From Lyngbya sp. PCC 8106 (GTDB lineage: Bacteria > Cyanobacteriota > Cyanobacteriia > Cyanobacteriales > Microcoleaceae): 64,000 nucleotides of DNA. Made by a program: the position numbers and the translations under genes. Shown piece by piece: positions 45,903-54,788 of this stretch. The notes under the pieces are model-generated. The model ran no database searches. It was not told the origin of the DNA and saw nothing but the letters and a program-made list of their open reading frames with translations. Within the stretch, counting starts at the first letter, position 1; each line of letters begins with the position of its first letter. The stretch spans positions 1-64,000 of the forward strand of contig NZ_AAVU01000028.1 of NCBI RefSeq assembly GCF_000169095.1. The letters run 5' to 3'.

Positions 45903-47552
45903 CTAATTCCTCGGAATATTGCCACTCACCACCTGAGAAAATTCTGTAGGAGTGAGAGACTTTAGCACACTCAACGTATAGGGTGCTTCTCCAATTTCTT
46001 GACCATAAGCCGCTTGCAGATAGGGTTTGTATTCTAGATCTTCAGACACATAGGTTCCAAAAAACGCCACACTCAAAGCATTCATATAGTTGCGTGTGAC
46101 TTCAACTCCTGGCGATAATAATCCACCCATTCCAGGAATTTCACTCACATTCGATTGATTGACATCAAAAAAGTGACTATCGCCGCGTTTAATAACTAAA
46201 TAACGATTAGATGTCGTGAGCCAAGTAAAGGTTTGAATTTGTTCTATCACAGCAGGTGCTAATAAATCACCACTACTCGCCCCCATCATCACCGGAATCG
46301 AAATTTGACTTAATCCTAATTGACCTAAAACACCACTATTAACTGGGTTGAGAACGACAACTGCTTTTACACGCGGATCGCGGAATTGATACTCACTTTG
46401 AGGCAATTCTAAAGCCCGACATTGCAAAAACATTGAGGGGTTAACAATTTTATTTTCCAGTGTACAATCAGCTTGTAATTTTTCAAAATCAATGGTTGCT
46501 CCTGCTAACGCCAGGGCTGTGTATCCCCCAAAAGAATGACCCCAAACCCCAACTTGTTCTAAGTTTAACTGATTCTTGAGTTCTTTTTTGTTTAACCGTT
46601 CTAGGTGATTGAGTAAGTAGGAAATATCGTGAGGACGATCAATAAATTGATTCACTTCAAAGATATCGTTTCTCTCACCTGCGAGTAGTTGTTGTAGCGC
46701 TTGATAATCACTACCCGGATGTTGAGGAACTGCAACCGCAAACCCATAAGAAGCGAGATGTCTTGCTAAGTCTTCAAAGCGAGAACGTTCAGAAGCTAAA
46801 CCATGAGAAATAACAATAACTGGAGTTGATTTTTCGGTTGCGATATTTTCTGCAACCTGATTGGGGAGATAAAGATCCGCCTCAAATTGACGATTTCTCT
46901 GCCAATCAAATAAAGATAATGTTTGTTTGGAAACTTCAATTGATCCGCGTTGGCGTAAGTCAGGTATCTGATTAAAATCAACCCCACTAGAAGCCGTGAC
47001 TTCAGATAAAGCCAATTGTTCTAAAGAGGTAATCACGGTGTCTGTTTGACGAACTAAAGAGACGACTCGTACCATTGTATCGAGGGCTTCTTCGAGATCG
47101 AGATGAATGGTTTCTGCGGGGAATTGGCGCAAAATTTCAATAATATTGAAGCCTTCAGGATCTGTAGCGGTTGCTGCAATTATTGCATCATAAATCGCCT
47201 CTGAACCGTTTTCTCCAAACTCACTTTGAATCAAACCCCCCAGGTATTCTAGAAAAGAAGCAACCATAGGAGATTTTAAGAGTTGGGTTGCCGCTTTGGT
47301 ATCAAAAGAGTAACGAGTTCGTAATAATTCTCTGACTTGTCGTTGTTCACTCGGGGTGAACCAGTTGAGATAGGTTTCTAGAGGTTGATTATCGGGGAGT
47401 AAACCCGTTTCAGCATAATTTTCTAAGGTGTTGAGGGAAATCTCTAAATTCATTTTTCCGACTGGAAACACAATCGTTTCAGCAGCCCTTACAGGTAAGG
47501 CAACCAATACAGCAGGCACAATACTTAAGGCGAGAGATTTTAACCAACCCAT
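45903..47552 (-). CDS. alpha/beta hydrolase with an N-terminal DUF1400 domain
   Basis: Exported protein of 549 residues. A signal peptide (SLALSIVPAVLVALPVRA) is followed by a DUF1400 domain (about 25-140, AETIVFPVGKMNLEISLNTLENYAETG type) and a large alpha/beta hydrolase. VWGHSFGGYTAL places the catalytic serine in GHSFGG, and HPGSDY upstream and DSHFF downstream fit the acid and histidine positions. These cyanobacterial proteins are predicted dienelactone-hydrolase-like enzymes with unknown substrates. Length is normal for the family. Isolated gene. Confidence 0.85.
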   Translation of the reverse strand: MGWLKSLALSIVPAVLVALPVRAAETIVFPVGKMNLEISLNTLENYAETGLLPDNQPLETYLNWFTPSEQRQVRELLRTRYSFDTKAATQLLKSPMVASFLEYLGGLIQSEFGENGSEAIYDAIIAATATDPEGFNIIEILRQFPAETIHLDLEEALDTMVRVVSLVRQTDTVITSLEQLALSEVTASSGVDFNQIPDLRQRGSIEVSKQTLSLFDWQRNRQFEADLYLPNQVAENIATEKSTPVIVISHGLASERSRFEDLARHLASYGFAVAVPQHPGSDYQALQQLLAGERNDIFEVNQFIDRPHDISYLLNHLERLNKKELKNQLNLEQVGVWGHSFGGYTALALAGATIDFEKLQADCTLENKIVNPSMFLQCRALELPQSEYQFRDPRVKAVVVLNPVNSGVLGQLGLSQISIPVMMGASSGDLLAPAVIEQIQTFTWLTTSNRYLVIKRGDSHFFDVNQSNVSEIPGMGGLLSPGVEVTRNYMNALSVAFFGTYVSEDLEYKPYLQAAYGQEIGEAPYTLSVLKSLTPTEFSQVVSGNIPRN

Positions 47553-47725
47553 AGTTTTAAGCTCTTATTTGAGTCTGACAGCTTATATCTTTATCTTAAT
47601 TGATTGACTCGGAGAAAATTGTGAACTATAACGTTTGGTTTATCTTTCAATAATAAATATTTAATAATGGTATCTAAAGTCACCATTTGATTGAATTTTC
47701 AAGCTCTTTTTTCTTTTGTCTAGGT

Positions 47726-48220
47726 TTAAATAACTATCTCGAATTGTAAGTTTTTACTTTTGATAAAATTGTAACTGAAATGATCAACAATATTTGTATT
47801 ACTTAATTCTAGATTATAAAAATCAATTACATCCTGCTCAAAATATGGCCCAGCGTGCCAAGTTCCAACTTCTAGCTTAATAAAACAGTTGCCAGGGATA
47901 CGGAATGCCTTGAGTTTGTTGATATCGGGTTCATCGCTATCTGAAGGCGGCGCAACGGCCATTAACCAGTCTTTTCCTTCTAATGACCCCAAACATTGAG
48001 TACATTCAATATGACGGGTAATTTTGTTAAATTGGCGACCTCTTTTATCTAGCCGCATGATGTAAAATCTCGGTATACCGTTTGCTAGATTCAGTTGAGC
48101 ATCGGTTTCATCATAAGTTTTGCCGTCTGTTGAGGCGGAAATGACTTGTCCGTAGGGTTTAAATGTTTCCGGGGTAATCCATTCAGCAGTGAGTTGTTGA
48201 ACGGGAATTGATTCACGCAT
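47726..48220 (-). CDS. ureidoglycolate lyase-like protein
   Basis: Protein of 164 residues with a cupin-like fold. The start ESIPVQQLTAEWITPETFKPYGQVI and LEVGTWHAGPYFEQDVIDFYNLEL with its metal-site histidine match the ureidoglycolate lyase (AllA-type) family that releases urea in purine breakdown. Other allantoin pathway genes are not in the window, so the exact reaction is uncertain. The Psb28-like gene lies just upstream on the same strand (17 bases). Confidence 0.78.
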   Translation of the reverse strand: MRESIPVQQLTAEWITPETFKPYGQVISASTDGKTYDETDAQLNLANGIPRFYIMRLDKRGRQFNKITRHIECTQCLGSLEGKDWLMAVAPPSDSDEPDINKLKAFRIPGNCFIKLEVGTWHAGPYFEQDVIDFYNLELSNTNIVDHFSYNFIKSKNLQFEIVI

Positions 48221-48237
48221 TAATTTTCCTCTAATAT

Positions 48238-48618
48238 TTAATTGGATTGATCAGAACTTGATTGATATTCAAAACCGTTTTCTTCGGCGTAACGGTTTAA
48301 AAATCGCATCACCCGTTCAAAGATTTCTTCAGATTCAACTTCAAACGTACATTCGACTTTGGAAAGTTCATCATCTCCGACATAGAAAAATTTCACTCCG
48401 GTTGGGGTAACTTTAATCTCGCCTTCTTCATCCCGTAACCATAAGTTTGTGATTTGTTTGCGATAAGCTCGGAGTTGTTCGACTGCTTGTAAACGCTCAA
48501 ACGTTAACACCACAATTTTTTTCTCAGAGTTACGCACTTTGCGAAGACTGACTCCACTAATTTCTTCGTCGAGTCCTTTTATAAATTGGATGGATGTAGA
48601 CACATCTACCACCAGCAT
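48238..48618 (-). CDS. Psb28-type photosystem II assembly protein
   Basis: Protein of 126 residues. The ATG at 48618 gives MLVVDVSTSIQFIKGLDEEI, the usual Psb28 start; a longer frame uses TTG at 48642. IQFIKGLDEE, LWLRDEEGEI and RFLNRYAEENGFEYQ are hallmarks of Psb28, a cytoplasmic-side factor in photosystem II assembly and repair. It diverges from Psb28-1 in the middle, so it may be the Psb28-2 paralogue (inference). Short gap to the ureidoglycolate lyase-like gene suggests co-transcription. Confidence 0.8.
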   Translation of the reverse strand: MLVVDVSTSIQFIKGLDEEISGVSLRKVRNSEKKIVVLTFERLQAVEQLRAYRKQITNLWLRDEEGEIKVTPTGVKFFYVGDDELSKVECTFEVESEEIFERVMRFLNRYAEENGFEYQSSSDQSN

Positions 48619-48827
48619 AGACTTATACTTTAAGTTTATCAAACTTTTAGACGAAGATTAAACTTTAAAATAATAAGTTTTTATAAGTTAGACTTGAGTA
48701 AAAACCAGGTTTTTGAGTTGAGTTAGGTGAATTCAAGAAAGCCGGTTAAGGATTCCACTCCAAAACTATAAGTTTTTAGAAATTCTGTCTCGCCGATATT
48801 GAACGATAAAACCCGTTTTTTATCAGC

Positions 48828-50189
48828 CTAAACACTCAAGTTATTAATGTATTGTTTAATCGCGGGTTGTAGGGTTAAAGTCGAAGATTTATCGAGTAAA
48901 TTCCGTTTTCTCAGGGATTGTATCGCTTTAAAAAAATCGGAGTCTGATAAAAGTTCGGGGGGTTTATGGCTGATATCTACGGGTTGGTATTGGTTTGCTA
49001 ACCAGTTAATGAGGATTTTCTCGGATTCTGATAGACGTTGATAATGTTGTTTGAGGATAGGTTCTAAATCTCCCAAAAACAGGGTAGAATAGGAGAGGAA
49101 TTGTTTGACGCTACCGTTAAATAAATCGAGGATAGCAGTCGCAATTATATTTAACCATAAAGGGTTAGCATTGTAAAGTTCAATTAGCCGTGACCATTGA
49201 TTTTTGTCTTGGAGTTTTCTGGCGGTTAAAAGTTGGCTAGCCGATTTCCCTAAGCCGGGAATTTGTAAAGTTTTGCAGTAGATATTTTCAGCTTCTAAAG
49301 TCGCAATTTCTAATGGTTTTTCCCAACTGAGGAGAAGTAGACAACTGTTGTGGTTTAATTGTCCAATTTCGTTGAGTAATTGACCATAGTTTTGATATTT
49401 TGGGCGATAATGTCCGACGAATTCACCAGGGGTTAATGTTTCTTGTAAGTCATCGAGGATAATTAAGCAACGGTAATTTCTCAGATAGTCTAAGATGGAA
49501 CTACGCGAGTTGAAGTAATTAATAATTGATCGGTTTTGACTGGGTGCGGGTGGGGCGAGAAATTCGATGAGATTAGTTTGTAGAGCGTTCAGAGTGGGAA
49601 ATTTACGATGACTGCGCCATAAAATGCGAACAAAGTTGTCTTTTATTTGTTCAACCAGTTGTCTAGCGAGGGCGGTTTTCCCAATACCTGATAATCCGGT
49701 TATGGTGATAATACGGCTATTTTCTTCTAATATCCACTGTTTGAGGGTAGCCAGTTCGTCGGTGCGGTTGTAGAATCGAATATTTTCTGGCGCTTGGCTG
49801 AGATCGTGGTGGGGTTGAGATTCTTTTTTTGGGGTGGAAGGTGATCGGTTTTTGGGTTTTTTTGAGGGATTTTCTGGGTCGTTACAGACATTTATTTGAT
49901 TGCCAATTTGTATCCCATCATTGTAATAAGAAAATACCCCATTTTCAACCAGCGATCGCACATTCTTTTTTTTAACATCTTCTCCCAACAAATCCGACAG
50001 GAGTTTCCATAATTCCGATGCAGATTTTTTCACATGATCGCCACTACAGTGGTATTTCTCAGCGATATCCTTATATCCTTTCCCTTCCCATACCCCCTCC
50101 AAAATAGCCCGTTGCAGCGAGTCCAGATGCTTCCCTGTCGTGGTAAATATCAGATGGTCTGTCCACTGCAAAGCTTCTTGCATCTCCAT
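48828..50189 (-). CDS. NB-ARC/STAND ATPase with an N-terminal HTH-like domain
   Basis: Protein of 453 residues with the ATG at 50189 (frame open to a TTG at 50231; a GGAGG lies between, so the start is uncertain). Residues 5-75 form a helix-turn-helix-like region (RAILEGVWEGKGYKDIAEKYHCSGDHVKKS) typical of cyanobacterial NB-ARC proteins. Walker A ITGLSGIGKTALARQ and Walker B CLIILDDLQETL follow, then a winged-helix tail. There are no WD40, TPR or LRR repeats after it, so the usual sensor part is missing or supplied by another protein. Confidence 0.8.
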   Translation of the reverse strand: MEMQEALQWTDHLIFTTTGKHLDSLQRAILEGVWEGKGYKDIAEKYHCSGDHVKKSASELWKLLSDLLGEDVKKKNVRSLVENGVFSYYNDGIQIGNQINVCNDPENPSKKPKNRSPSTPKKESQPHHDLSQAPENIRFYNRTDELATLKQWILEENSRIITITGLSGIGKTALARQLVEQIKDNFVRILWRSHRKFPTLNALQTNLIEFLAPPAPSQNRSIINYFNSRSSILDYLRNYRCLIILDDLQETLTPGEFVGHYRPKYQNYGQLLNEIGQLNHNSCLLLLSWEKPLEIATLEAENIYCKTLQIPGLGKSASQLLTARKLQDKNQWSRLIELYNANPLWLNIIATAILDLFNGSVKQFLSYSTLFLGDLEPILKQHYQRLSESEKILINWLANQYQPVDISHKPPELLSDSDFFKAIQSLRKRNLLDKSSTLTLQPAIKQYINNLSV

Positions 50190-50231
50190 AGCTGTAAATG
50201 GGGTTGTAGTTTTGCCTCCTGTAACTGTCAA

Positions 50232-50562
50232 TTATCCCACATTATCCCCCTTTTAACCACCAAATCCCACCTTTTCCCCTTTTTGTACTTTTAACCCCTT
50301 AATAAATCCCCCCTAAATCCCACTTTTATGGGGTTGCCAAAGTTGGAATAAATTCAGACAATAATAGACATGGGGAAATACAACTCTGCATCAATTAATT
50401 AGGATTAAATCCTTTTAATTTTAACTGTCAATTTTAATCAAAACTTACTCTGGTTCAGGCGAACACGGGTCTGAATTCAGTGAAGAAAAATAGTTAACAC
50501 ACCATTATCTATCCTGTCTTTTGACTGTTGTAAATTCTTTAAACTCTGAAGGAAATATCATT
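50232..50562. other. 331-bp divergent intergenic region
   Basis: Between the minus-strand NB-ARC gene and the plus-strand RTX/PPC gene; both promoters presumably lie here. Several C-rich stretches (CCCC runs around 50239-50333) on the plus strand. No gene or clear repeat. Confidence 0.5.
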
Positions 50563-52017
50563 ATGCTTTCTGATATCATCACCGAAAACGGGTTGGATTT
50601 GGGTATAGCTACGACTGGGAACGACTCTATTATCATGTCTCAGCTTCCCCCAGATCAACTTGCCTATTTCAGCGCTTCACCTTTTCCAGATGCGATCGCA
50701 CTTTTGCAGGGAGACGATAATTTACTCAACGACAATACTGGACGTATTTTCTACGGAAACCAAGGCAGTGACACCATTATTGGCGGGGGTGGAAATGATA
50801 CCCTCTTTGGTGGTCAAGAAGATGATTTCCTAGAAGCTGGTGGTGGTAACAGTATTTTATTTGGTAATTTCGGAAATGATACTTTAATTGGAGGGCCGGG
50901 AAACGATAGTTTGTATGGCGGCGCGGGTAATGATGTGGTTATTGGAGGCTCTGGAAATAGCATTGTCTCCGGTGATAAAGGATTAGACACTTTAACAGGT
51001 AGTGGTGGTGCTAATCAATTTATCCTGGCATCATCGGGGGCTGACCAGGATGTGATTACTGATTTCCAACCCGGTATCGATAAGATGCGTCTCCCCGCAG
51101 GTGTTACCTTTGCTGATTTAGAGGTTCGCGGTTCTGGCGCCAATACAGAAATTCTCAGCAATGGTGAAGTTGTGGCAATTCTCAATGGTGTGATTTCTTC
51201 TTCTATTAATAGCAATGACTTTATCGCAGCCGGACAAGAAACACCACCCCCACCGCCACCACCGCCAGTCTCAATTGAACCAGGTAATACACCGGAAACT
51301 GCTGGCGACCTGGGCTTATTTAGTGGAATTCGTGAGTTTGATAACTTTGTAGGTACTGCTGATAGCGATGATTACTATCGTTTTACGCTGAGTGAAGTAC
51401 ATGAATTTGATTTAGACCTCTTTAATCTCGAACAAGATGCTACCGTTCAGCTATACTTGGGCGAAGAAAATCTAGATGGCACTTTTGATCTCGGACAGCT
51501 GATAGAAACTTCAAATAACTGGAGTGATGCAGAAGAATCAATAAGCCGAAGTTTGGGCGCAGGAACTTATTTTGTCAGAGTTTATCCCCGTTATAATGAT
51601 GTAGACACGAGATACAACTTAAGATTAACTGCAACTCCTACTGGTATCACTGATAGTCCCCAGGATGGCTTGAGTTTCCTCAATTTGGGTTCTCTCAATG
51701 GCACTCGTACCTTTACTGATTTTGTAGGGACTGCTGATAGCAATGATTACTATGGTTTTTTGCTGGACGAAGTAAAGGATTTTAATTTAGTTCTTGGGGA
51801 TCTTGAGCAAGATGCCACAGTTCAGCTATACTTGGGCGAAGACAATTTAGATGGTACTTCTAACCTCGGACGAGTGATAGAAACTTCAAATAACTGGAGT
51901 GATGCAGAAGAATCAATAAGCCGAAGTTTGGGTGCAGGAATTTATTTTGTCAGAGTTTATCCGCGTTATAACGATGTAGACACGAGATACACTTTACAAC
52001 TGACTGCCACTGCTTAA
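50563..52017 (+). CDS. RTX calcium-binding protein with two C-terminal PPC domains
   Basis: Secreted protein of 484 residues. The ATG at 50563 is preceded by GAAGGAAA; a TTG at 50521 is less likely. Residues about 50-160 carry RTX nonapeptides (GGGGNDTLFGG, GGPGNDSLYGG), then an IVSGDKGLDTLTGSGG / DFQPGIDKM end, as in type I secreted proteins. A poly-proline linker (TPPPPPPPPV) leads to two pre-peptidase C-terminal (PPC) domains (about 240-360 and 370-484) that are close copies of each other (FVGTADSxDYY, RVYPRYNDVDTRY). It resembles the RTX protease at 23918 in export route; it has no protease domain. Confidence 0.85.
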   Translation: MLSDIITENGLDLGIATTGNDSIIMSQLPPDQLAYFSASPFPDAIALLQGDDNLLNDNTGRIFYGNQGSDTIIGGGGNDTLFGGQEDDFLEAGGGNSILFGNFGNDTLIGGPGNDSLYGGAGNDVVIGGSGNSIVSGDKGLDTLTGSGGANQFILASSGADQDVITDFQPGIDKMRLPAGVTFADLEVRGSGANTEILSNGEVVAILNGVISSSINSNDFIAAGQETPPPPPPPPVSIEPGNTPETAGDLGLFSGIREFDNFVGTADSDDYYRFTLSEVHEFDLDLFNLEQDATVQLYLGEENLDGTFDLGQLIETSNNWSDAEESISRSLGAGTYFVRVYPRYNDVDTRYNLRLTATPTGITDSPQDGLSFLNLGSLNGTRTFTDFVGTADSNDYYGFLLDEVKDFNLVLGDLEQDATVQLYLGEDNLDGTSNLGRVIETSNNWSDAEESISRSLGAGIYFVRVYPRYNDVDTRYTLQLTATA

Positions 52018-52026
52018 ACCATTCCT

Positions 52027-52106
52027 GTAGGTTAGGTTGAGGCAACGAAACCCAACACCACTATCTCTGATTAATGTTGGGTTTCACTGCGTTTCACCTA
52101 ACCTAC
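52027..52106. repeat. long inverted repeat (hairpin), about 30-base arms
   Basis: GTAGGTTAGGT..GAAACCCAACA on the left is mirrored by TGTTGGGTTTC..ACCTAACCTAC on the right, with a short loop near 52058-52073 and a few mismatches. This is a well-known type of dispersed cyanobacterial palindrome with GTAGGTTAGGT ends. It sits 10 bases after the stop of the RTX/PPC gene and may also end its transcription. Confidence 0.8.
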
Positions 52107-52163
52107 AAACTTGATTGGAAAGTGATGATAATTTTTTGAGTTTAATTCTCTAGATATAGTTAA

Positions 52164-52262
52164 ATGAAAACATTCAATATATTTGCCAGAGCAAGTGACC
52201 TAGATTACTCTTGGCAATTAAGAGAAAAAGCAACTGCTACTTTAGAAGATTCTGCAAGATAA
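52164..52262 (+). CDS. very small ORF of doubtful status
   Basis: ATG with a 32-codon frame (MKTFNIFARASDLDYSWQLREKATATLED..). Its composition looks protein-like, but there is no ribosome-binding site or homology I can name. Could be a gene remnant. Confidence 0.25.
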   Translation: MKTFNIFARASDLDYSWQLREKATATLEDSAR

Positions 52263-52299
52263 GAATGATTTAGTAATTCTATATTTTAGGAGAGAATCC

Positions 52300-52589
52300 A
52301 TGAAAAACAAATTTATTTTATCCTTAGCATTTAGCTTGATGATTGGAGGAATTAACCCAGCTAGAGCAAATACTATTTATATAGATAATAAGTGTAATCA
52401 AAATCAAAATTTAGGGCAATACGATAGATTCAGGATTTTCTACCAAGCAGAATTTAAGGTCAGTAGTCAAAGCTATTGGTCCTATGCAGACTGATGACCG
52501 AATATAGAGTTAGCTTTGCTAATCCTAATCAACCAGAAATAACAAAATTAAAATCAATGAGATTGCCACATACTGATCGACTTAAATAA
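52300..52589 (+). pseudogene. small exported protein, possibly frameshifted
   Basis: ATG 52300 after AGGAGAG opens a signal peptide (KFILSLAFSLMIGGINPARA) and then 64 codons to TGA at 52492. An overlapping frame (ATG at 52494, TGATG overlap) continues 31 codons (MTEYRVSFANPNQPEITKL) to TAA at 52587. Together they read like one secreted protein of about 95 residues split by a frameshift, but two tiny overlapping genes cannot be excluded. Confidence 0.4.
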
Positions 52590-52621
52590 AACTATGATTC
52601 ACTAATCAGGAGGATAAAACC

Positions 52622-53293
52622 ATGAAAACGACTAAGATTAATATTCCTAAATACAAGCGATTAACTTTGACTATTTTAGTCAGTTCTACAACAATGCTGA
52701 CTATATTATTACCAGGATTAGCACAGATAAAACCTGAATATTTCGCTGAAAATACCCAATTAGCCCAAGCTCCAGATCCCTGTCCAGATCCTCCCCGTAT
52801 ACCACCAGCAAAAGAAACAGAAAGAGTAACAGTTTCACGCTTGGGTATTTCATTTAATAAGCCCGTTAACTATCGATTAGAAGAAAATCCACGAGATAAT
52901 AATTTAATATTGTTATATAATCCAGCAGATGATCATGTAATGGATTGTTATCAACGTAATAGAATAAGAGGTGGGGGTCATCGAACTCTACCTATAGCGA
53001 TAAGAATAGAAACTTCTCCATCTAATACTTCCCTTCTTCCTGAAATAGGACGAACAATTATCCGTTTAGAAAATATCAGACCAACAACAATTGCTAATCA
53101 AAAAGGTATGGTTTATGTCGTTAAGTCAATAATGGGTAGAAGCGACAATCTTGATACTTCTTTAGAAGCAAGTTTTCTAACACCCAATCAGCAAAATAAA
53201 ATCACAGTTTCCTTTTTTACCTATGGAGAACAAATTTCTCAAGTGGATCAACAAGCATTCAATGTAGTAGTTTCCTCGTTATCTCTGATTTAG
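52622..53293 (+). CDS. exported protein of unknown function
   Basis: Protein of 223 residues with an N-terminal membrane/signal segment (LTLTILVSSTTMLTILLPGLA) and a mature part with a PDPCPDPPRIPPA opening and a later mixed alpha/beta region (RLGISFNKPVNYRLEENPRDNN, ISQVDQQAFNVVVSSLSLI). The last part recalls PsbP/DUF-type lumen proteins, but I could not assign it. First intact gene of a group of exported proteins running to 54.5 kb. Confidence 0.6.
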   Translation: MKTTKINIPKYKRLTLTILVSSTTMLTILLPGLAQIKPEYFAENTQLAQAPDPCPDPPRIPPAKETERVTVSRLGISFNKPVNYRLEENPRDNNLILLYNPADDHVMDCYQRNRIRGGGHRTLPIAIRIETSPSNTSLLPEIGRTIIRLENIRPTTIANQKGMVYVVKSIMGRSDNLDTSLEASFLTPNQQNKITVSFFTYGEQISQVDQQAFNVVVSSLSLI

Positions 53294-53315
53294 CCTTTTA
53301 TTCTACTTAAATCCA

Positions 53316-53900
53316 ATGAAAATATTCTGTTTTCATCAAAATCAACCTCTTTCTCGAACACTATTCTACTTCAGTCTTTCTCTGATTGGATTAGCCTTGA
53401 TCTTATGTATGGCGATCGCTTCCGTTAATGCTCAAGCTAAATTAACAGAACAATCCAAAGTGTCTATTTATGGGATTGGCTCAGTACGAGCCGGAATGAC
53501 AATTGCTGAAGCTTACAGTGCCGCAGGAACTCCTTTGATTAAAGGAAACAGTGGTGGAGAAAGATATGGCTGTTTTTACTATAAACCACAGGGAGGGCCA
53601 GAAGGAGTTAGTTTTATGGTCAGAAACGGTAAAATTGCCACAGTTGGTATTAGTAATCAACGGATTACAACCGTTAGTGGAGCAAAAATTGGAGATACGG
53701 AGCAAAGAATCTACTCGCTTTATCCTGGGCAAATTCAAGTAACTAAGACTTTTGGAATGGGTAATGCTTTAACATTTATTCCTACTTCTGTCTCAGATAA
53801 AAATTATCGTCTTATTTTTGAAACAGATAAAGAAGGTTTTGTTCGGTCTTTTAGATCGGGTCAACTTCCTGAAGTTGAATTTATTGAAGGATGCTCATAA
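53316..53900 (+). CDS. exported cyanobacterial protein with GSVRAGMT motif
   Basis: Protein of 194 residues: a signal peptide (TLFYFSLSLIGLALILCMAIASVNAQ), then SVRAGMTIAEAYSAAGTPL, SFMVRNGKIATVGI, SGAKIGDTEQRIYSLYPGQIQV and a terminal LPEVEFIEGC. This pattern recurs across cyanobacteria as exported proteins of about 150-200 residues, with no known function. Located 22 bases after the previous gene. Confidence 0.65.
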   Translation: MKIFCFHQNQPLSRTLFYFSLSLIGLALILCMAIASVNAQAKLTEQSKVSIYGIGSVRAGMTIAEAYSAAGTPLIKGNSGGERYGCFYYKPQGGPEGVSFMVRNGKIATVGISNQRITTVSGAKIGDTEQRIYSLYPGQIQVTKTFGMGNALTFIPTSVSDKNYRLIFETDKEGFVRSFRSGQLPEVEFIEGCS

Positions 53901-53973
53901 AGTTTACTACAACATCAAGGGCGAGGAAATATGATTTTATATTGGTACCTAACAGCAAAAAGAGAGAAAAGGT

Positions 53974-54534
53974 ATGAGAAAACAAAAGAGAAACTTTTTG
54001 GCTACAGTGACCTCTTTGGTGCTTTTCAGTACAGTTTTATTAACAAAAAACGTTTCGGTAAATTCTGAACCTGCACCGATATTTACACCAATTCTCAGAG
54101 ATATTCAAAATCAACTTCCTAAAGGAATGGTGCTGCGTTTACCTTCTAGGGTAAATATCAGAAATATACCAATTTATCCCCAAGTTGTTACAACTATCCC
54201 TGGACGGTTTGCAGTTTCCTTAAATACACAGCCAAACTGTATGGATAGAGTTTGTCAATTGGGAATTATATCAGTTGCTGAGAATCCTGAATCTAATAAT
54301 ATACTGCGTTCTCGTCCAATCTTTTCCAAGACTGATATAGAAAGAATTAGAGCCATTAGACATGAGGTTCAACTTGACTATCAATCGTCCCAATTAAATC
54401 CCCTATTTTTTCCGATAAAGGTTCGGTTTCAGGCTGGGACTGAGAAAGTTGATTTACAATCCAATTTTCAGGGGTTAAACCTTGTTTTTGGGCAACTTCT
54501 AAGAGAGCTTGGTAAGTTTTTTCAGATAGGGTAA
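53974..54534 (+). CDS. exported protein, 3' end probably replaced by recombination
   Basis: Protein of 186 residues with a signal peptide (FLATVTSLVLFSTVLLTKNV) and a mature part (IFTPILRDIQNQLPKGMVLRLP..) up to about residue 128. After that the frame continues only as antisense to the antitoxin gene at 54356-54550, and the amino-acid sequence there (LDYQSSQLNPLFFPIKVRF..) is merely the mirror of that gene. The original 3' end seems to have been lost. Confidence 0.55.
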   Translation: MRKQKRNFLATVTSLVLFSTVLLTKNVSVNSEPAPIFTPILRDIQNQLPKGMVLRLPSRVNIRNIPIYPQVVTTIPGRFAVSLNTQPNCMDRVCQLGIISVAENPESNNILRSRPIFSKTDIERIRAIRHEVQLDYQSSQLNPLFFPIKVRFQAGTEKVDLQSNFQGLNLVFGQLLRELGKFFQIG

Positions 54535-54550
54535 TGGTATGTTCTGCCAT
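54356..54550 (-). CDS. antitoxin-like protein, possibly truncated
   Basis: Protein of 64 residues (ATG at 54550). MAEHTITLSEKTYQALLEVA followed by ENWIVNQLSQ is typical of ribbon-helix-helix-like antitoxins of type II systems in cyanobacteria. It ends at SQVEPHV, where related proteins usually continue further. Entirely opposite to the 3' end of the plus-strand gene. No partner toxin is next to it. Confidence 0.55.
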   Translation of the reverse strand: MAEHTITLSEKTYQALLEVAQKQGLTPENWIVNQLSQSQPETEPLSEKIGDLIGTIDSQVEPHV

Positions 54551-54788
54551 GATTTTACTCGGTTCGCTTGATATTATTTTAACAACGCTCAATGTTAATT
54601 TAAGTTATTTATAATAAATCATATTACGGTGATCACACAAATTCTCCAAAGGTTGTAGCATAAATGTAAAAACTGGGTTTTGTGCGGGAAATTTTGTATC
54701 CTCATCGAGATTTCCCTAGAAACCCGCTTTCTTTGTACTTGCAGTGATCGCCCTAGCATAAAATAGAGTGAGTTGACCTTTATCTATA

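Noticed and set aside
46796..46987. Small minus frame inside the DUF1400 hydrolase gene
   Set aside because: Out-of-frame shadow of a well-supported gene.
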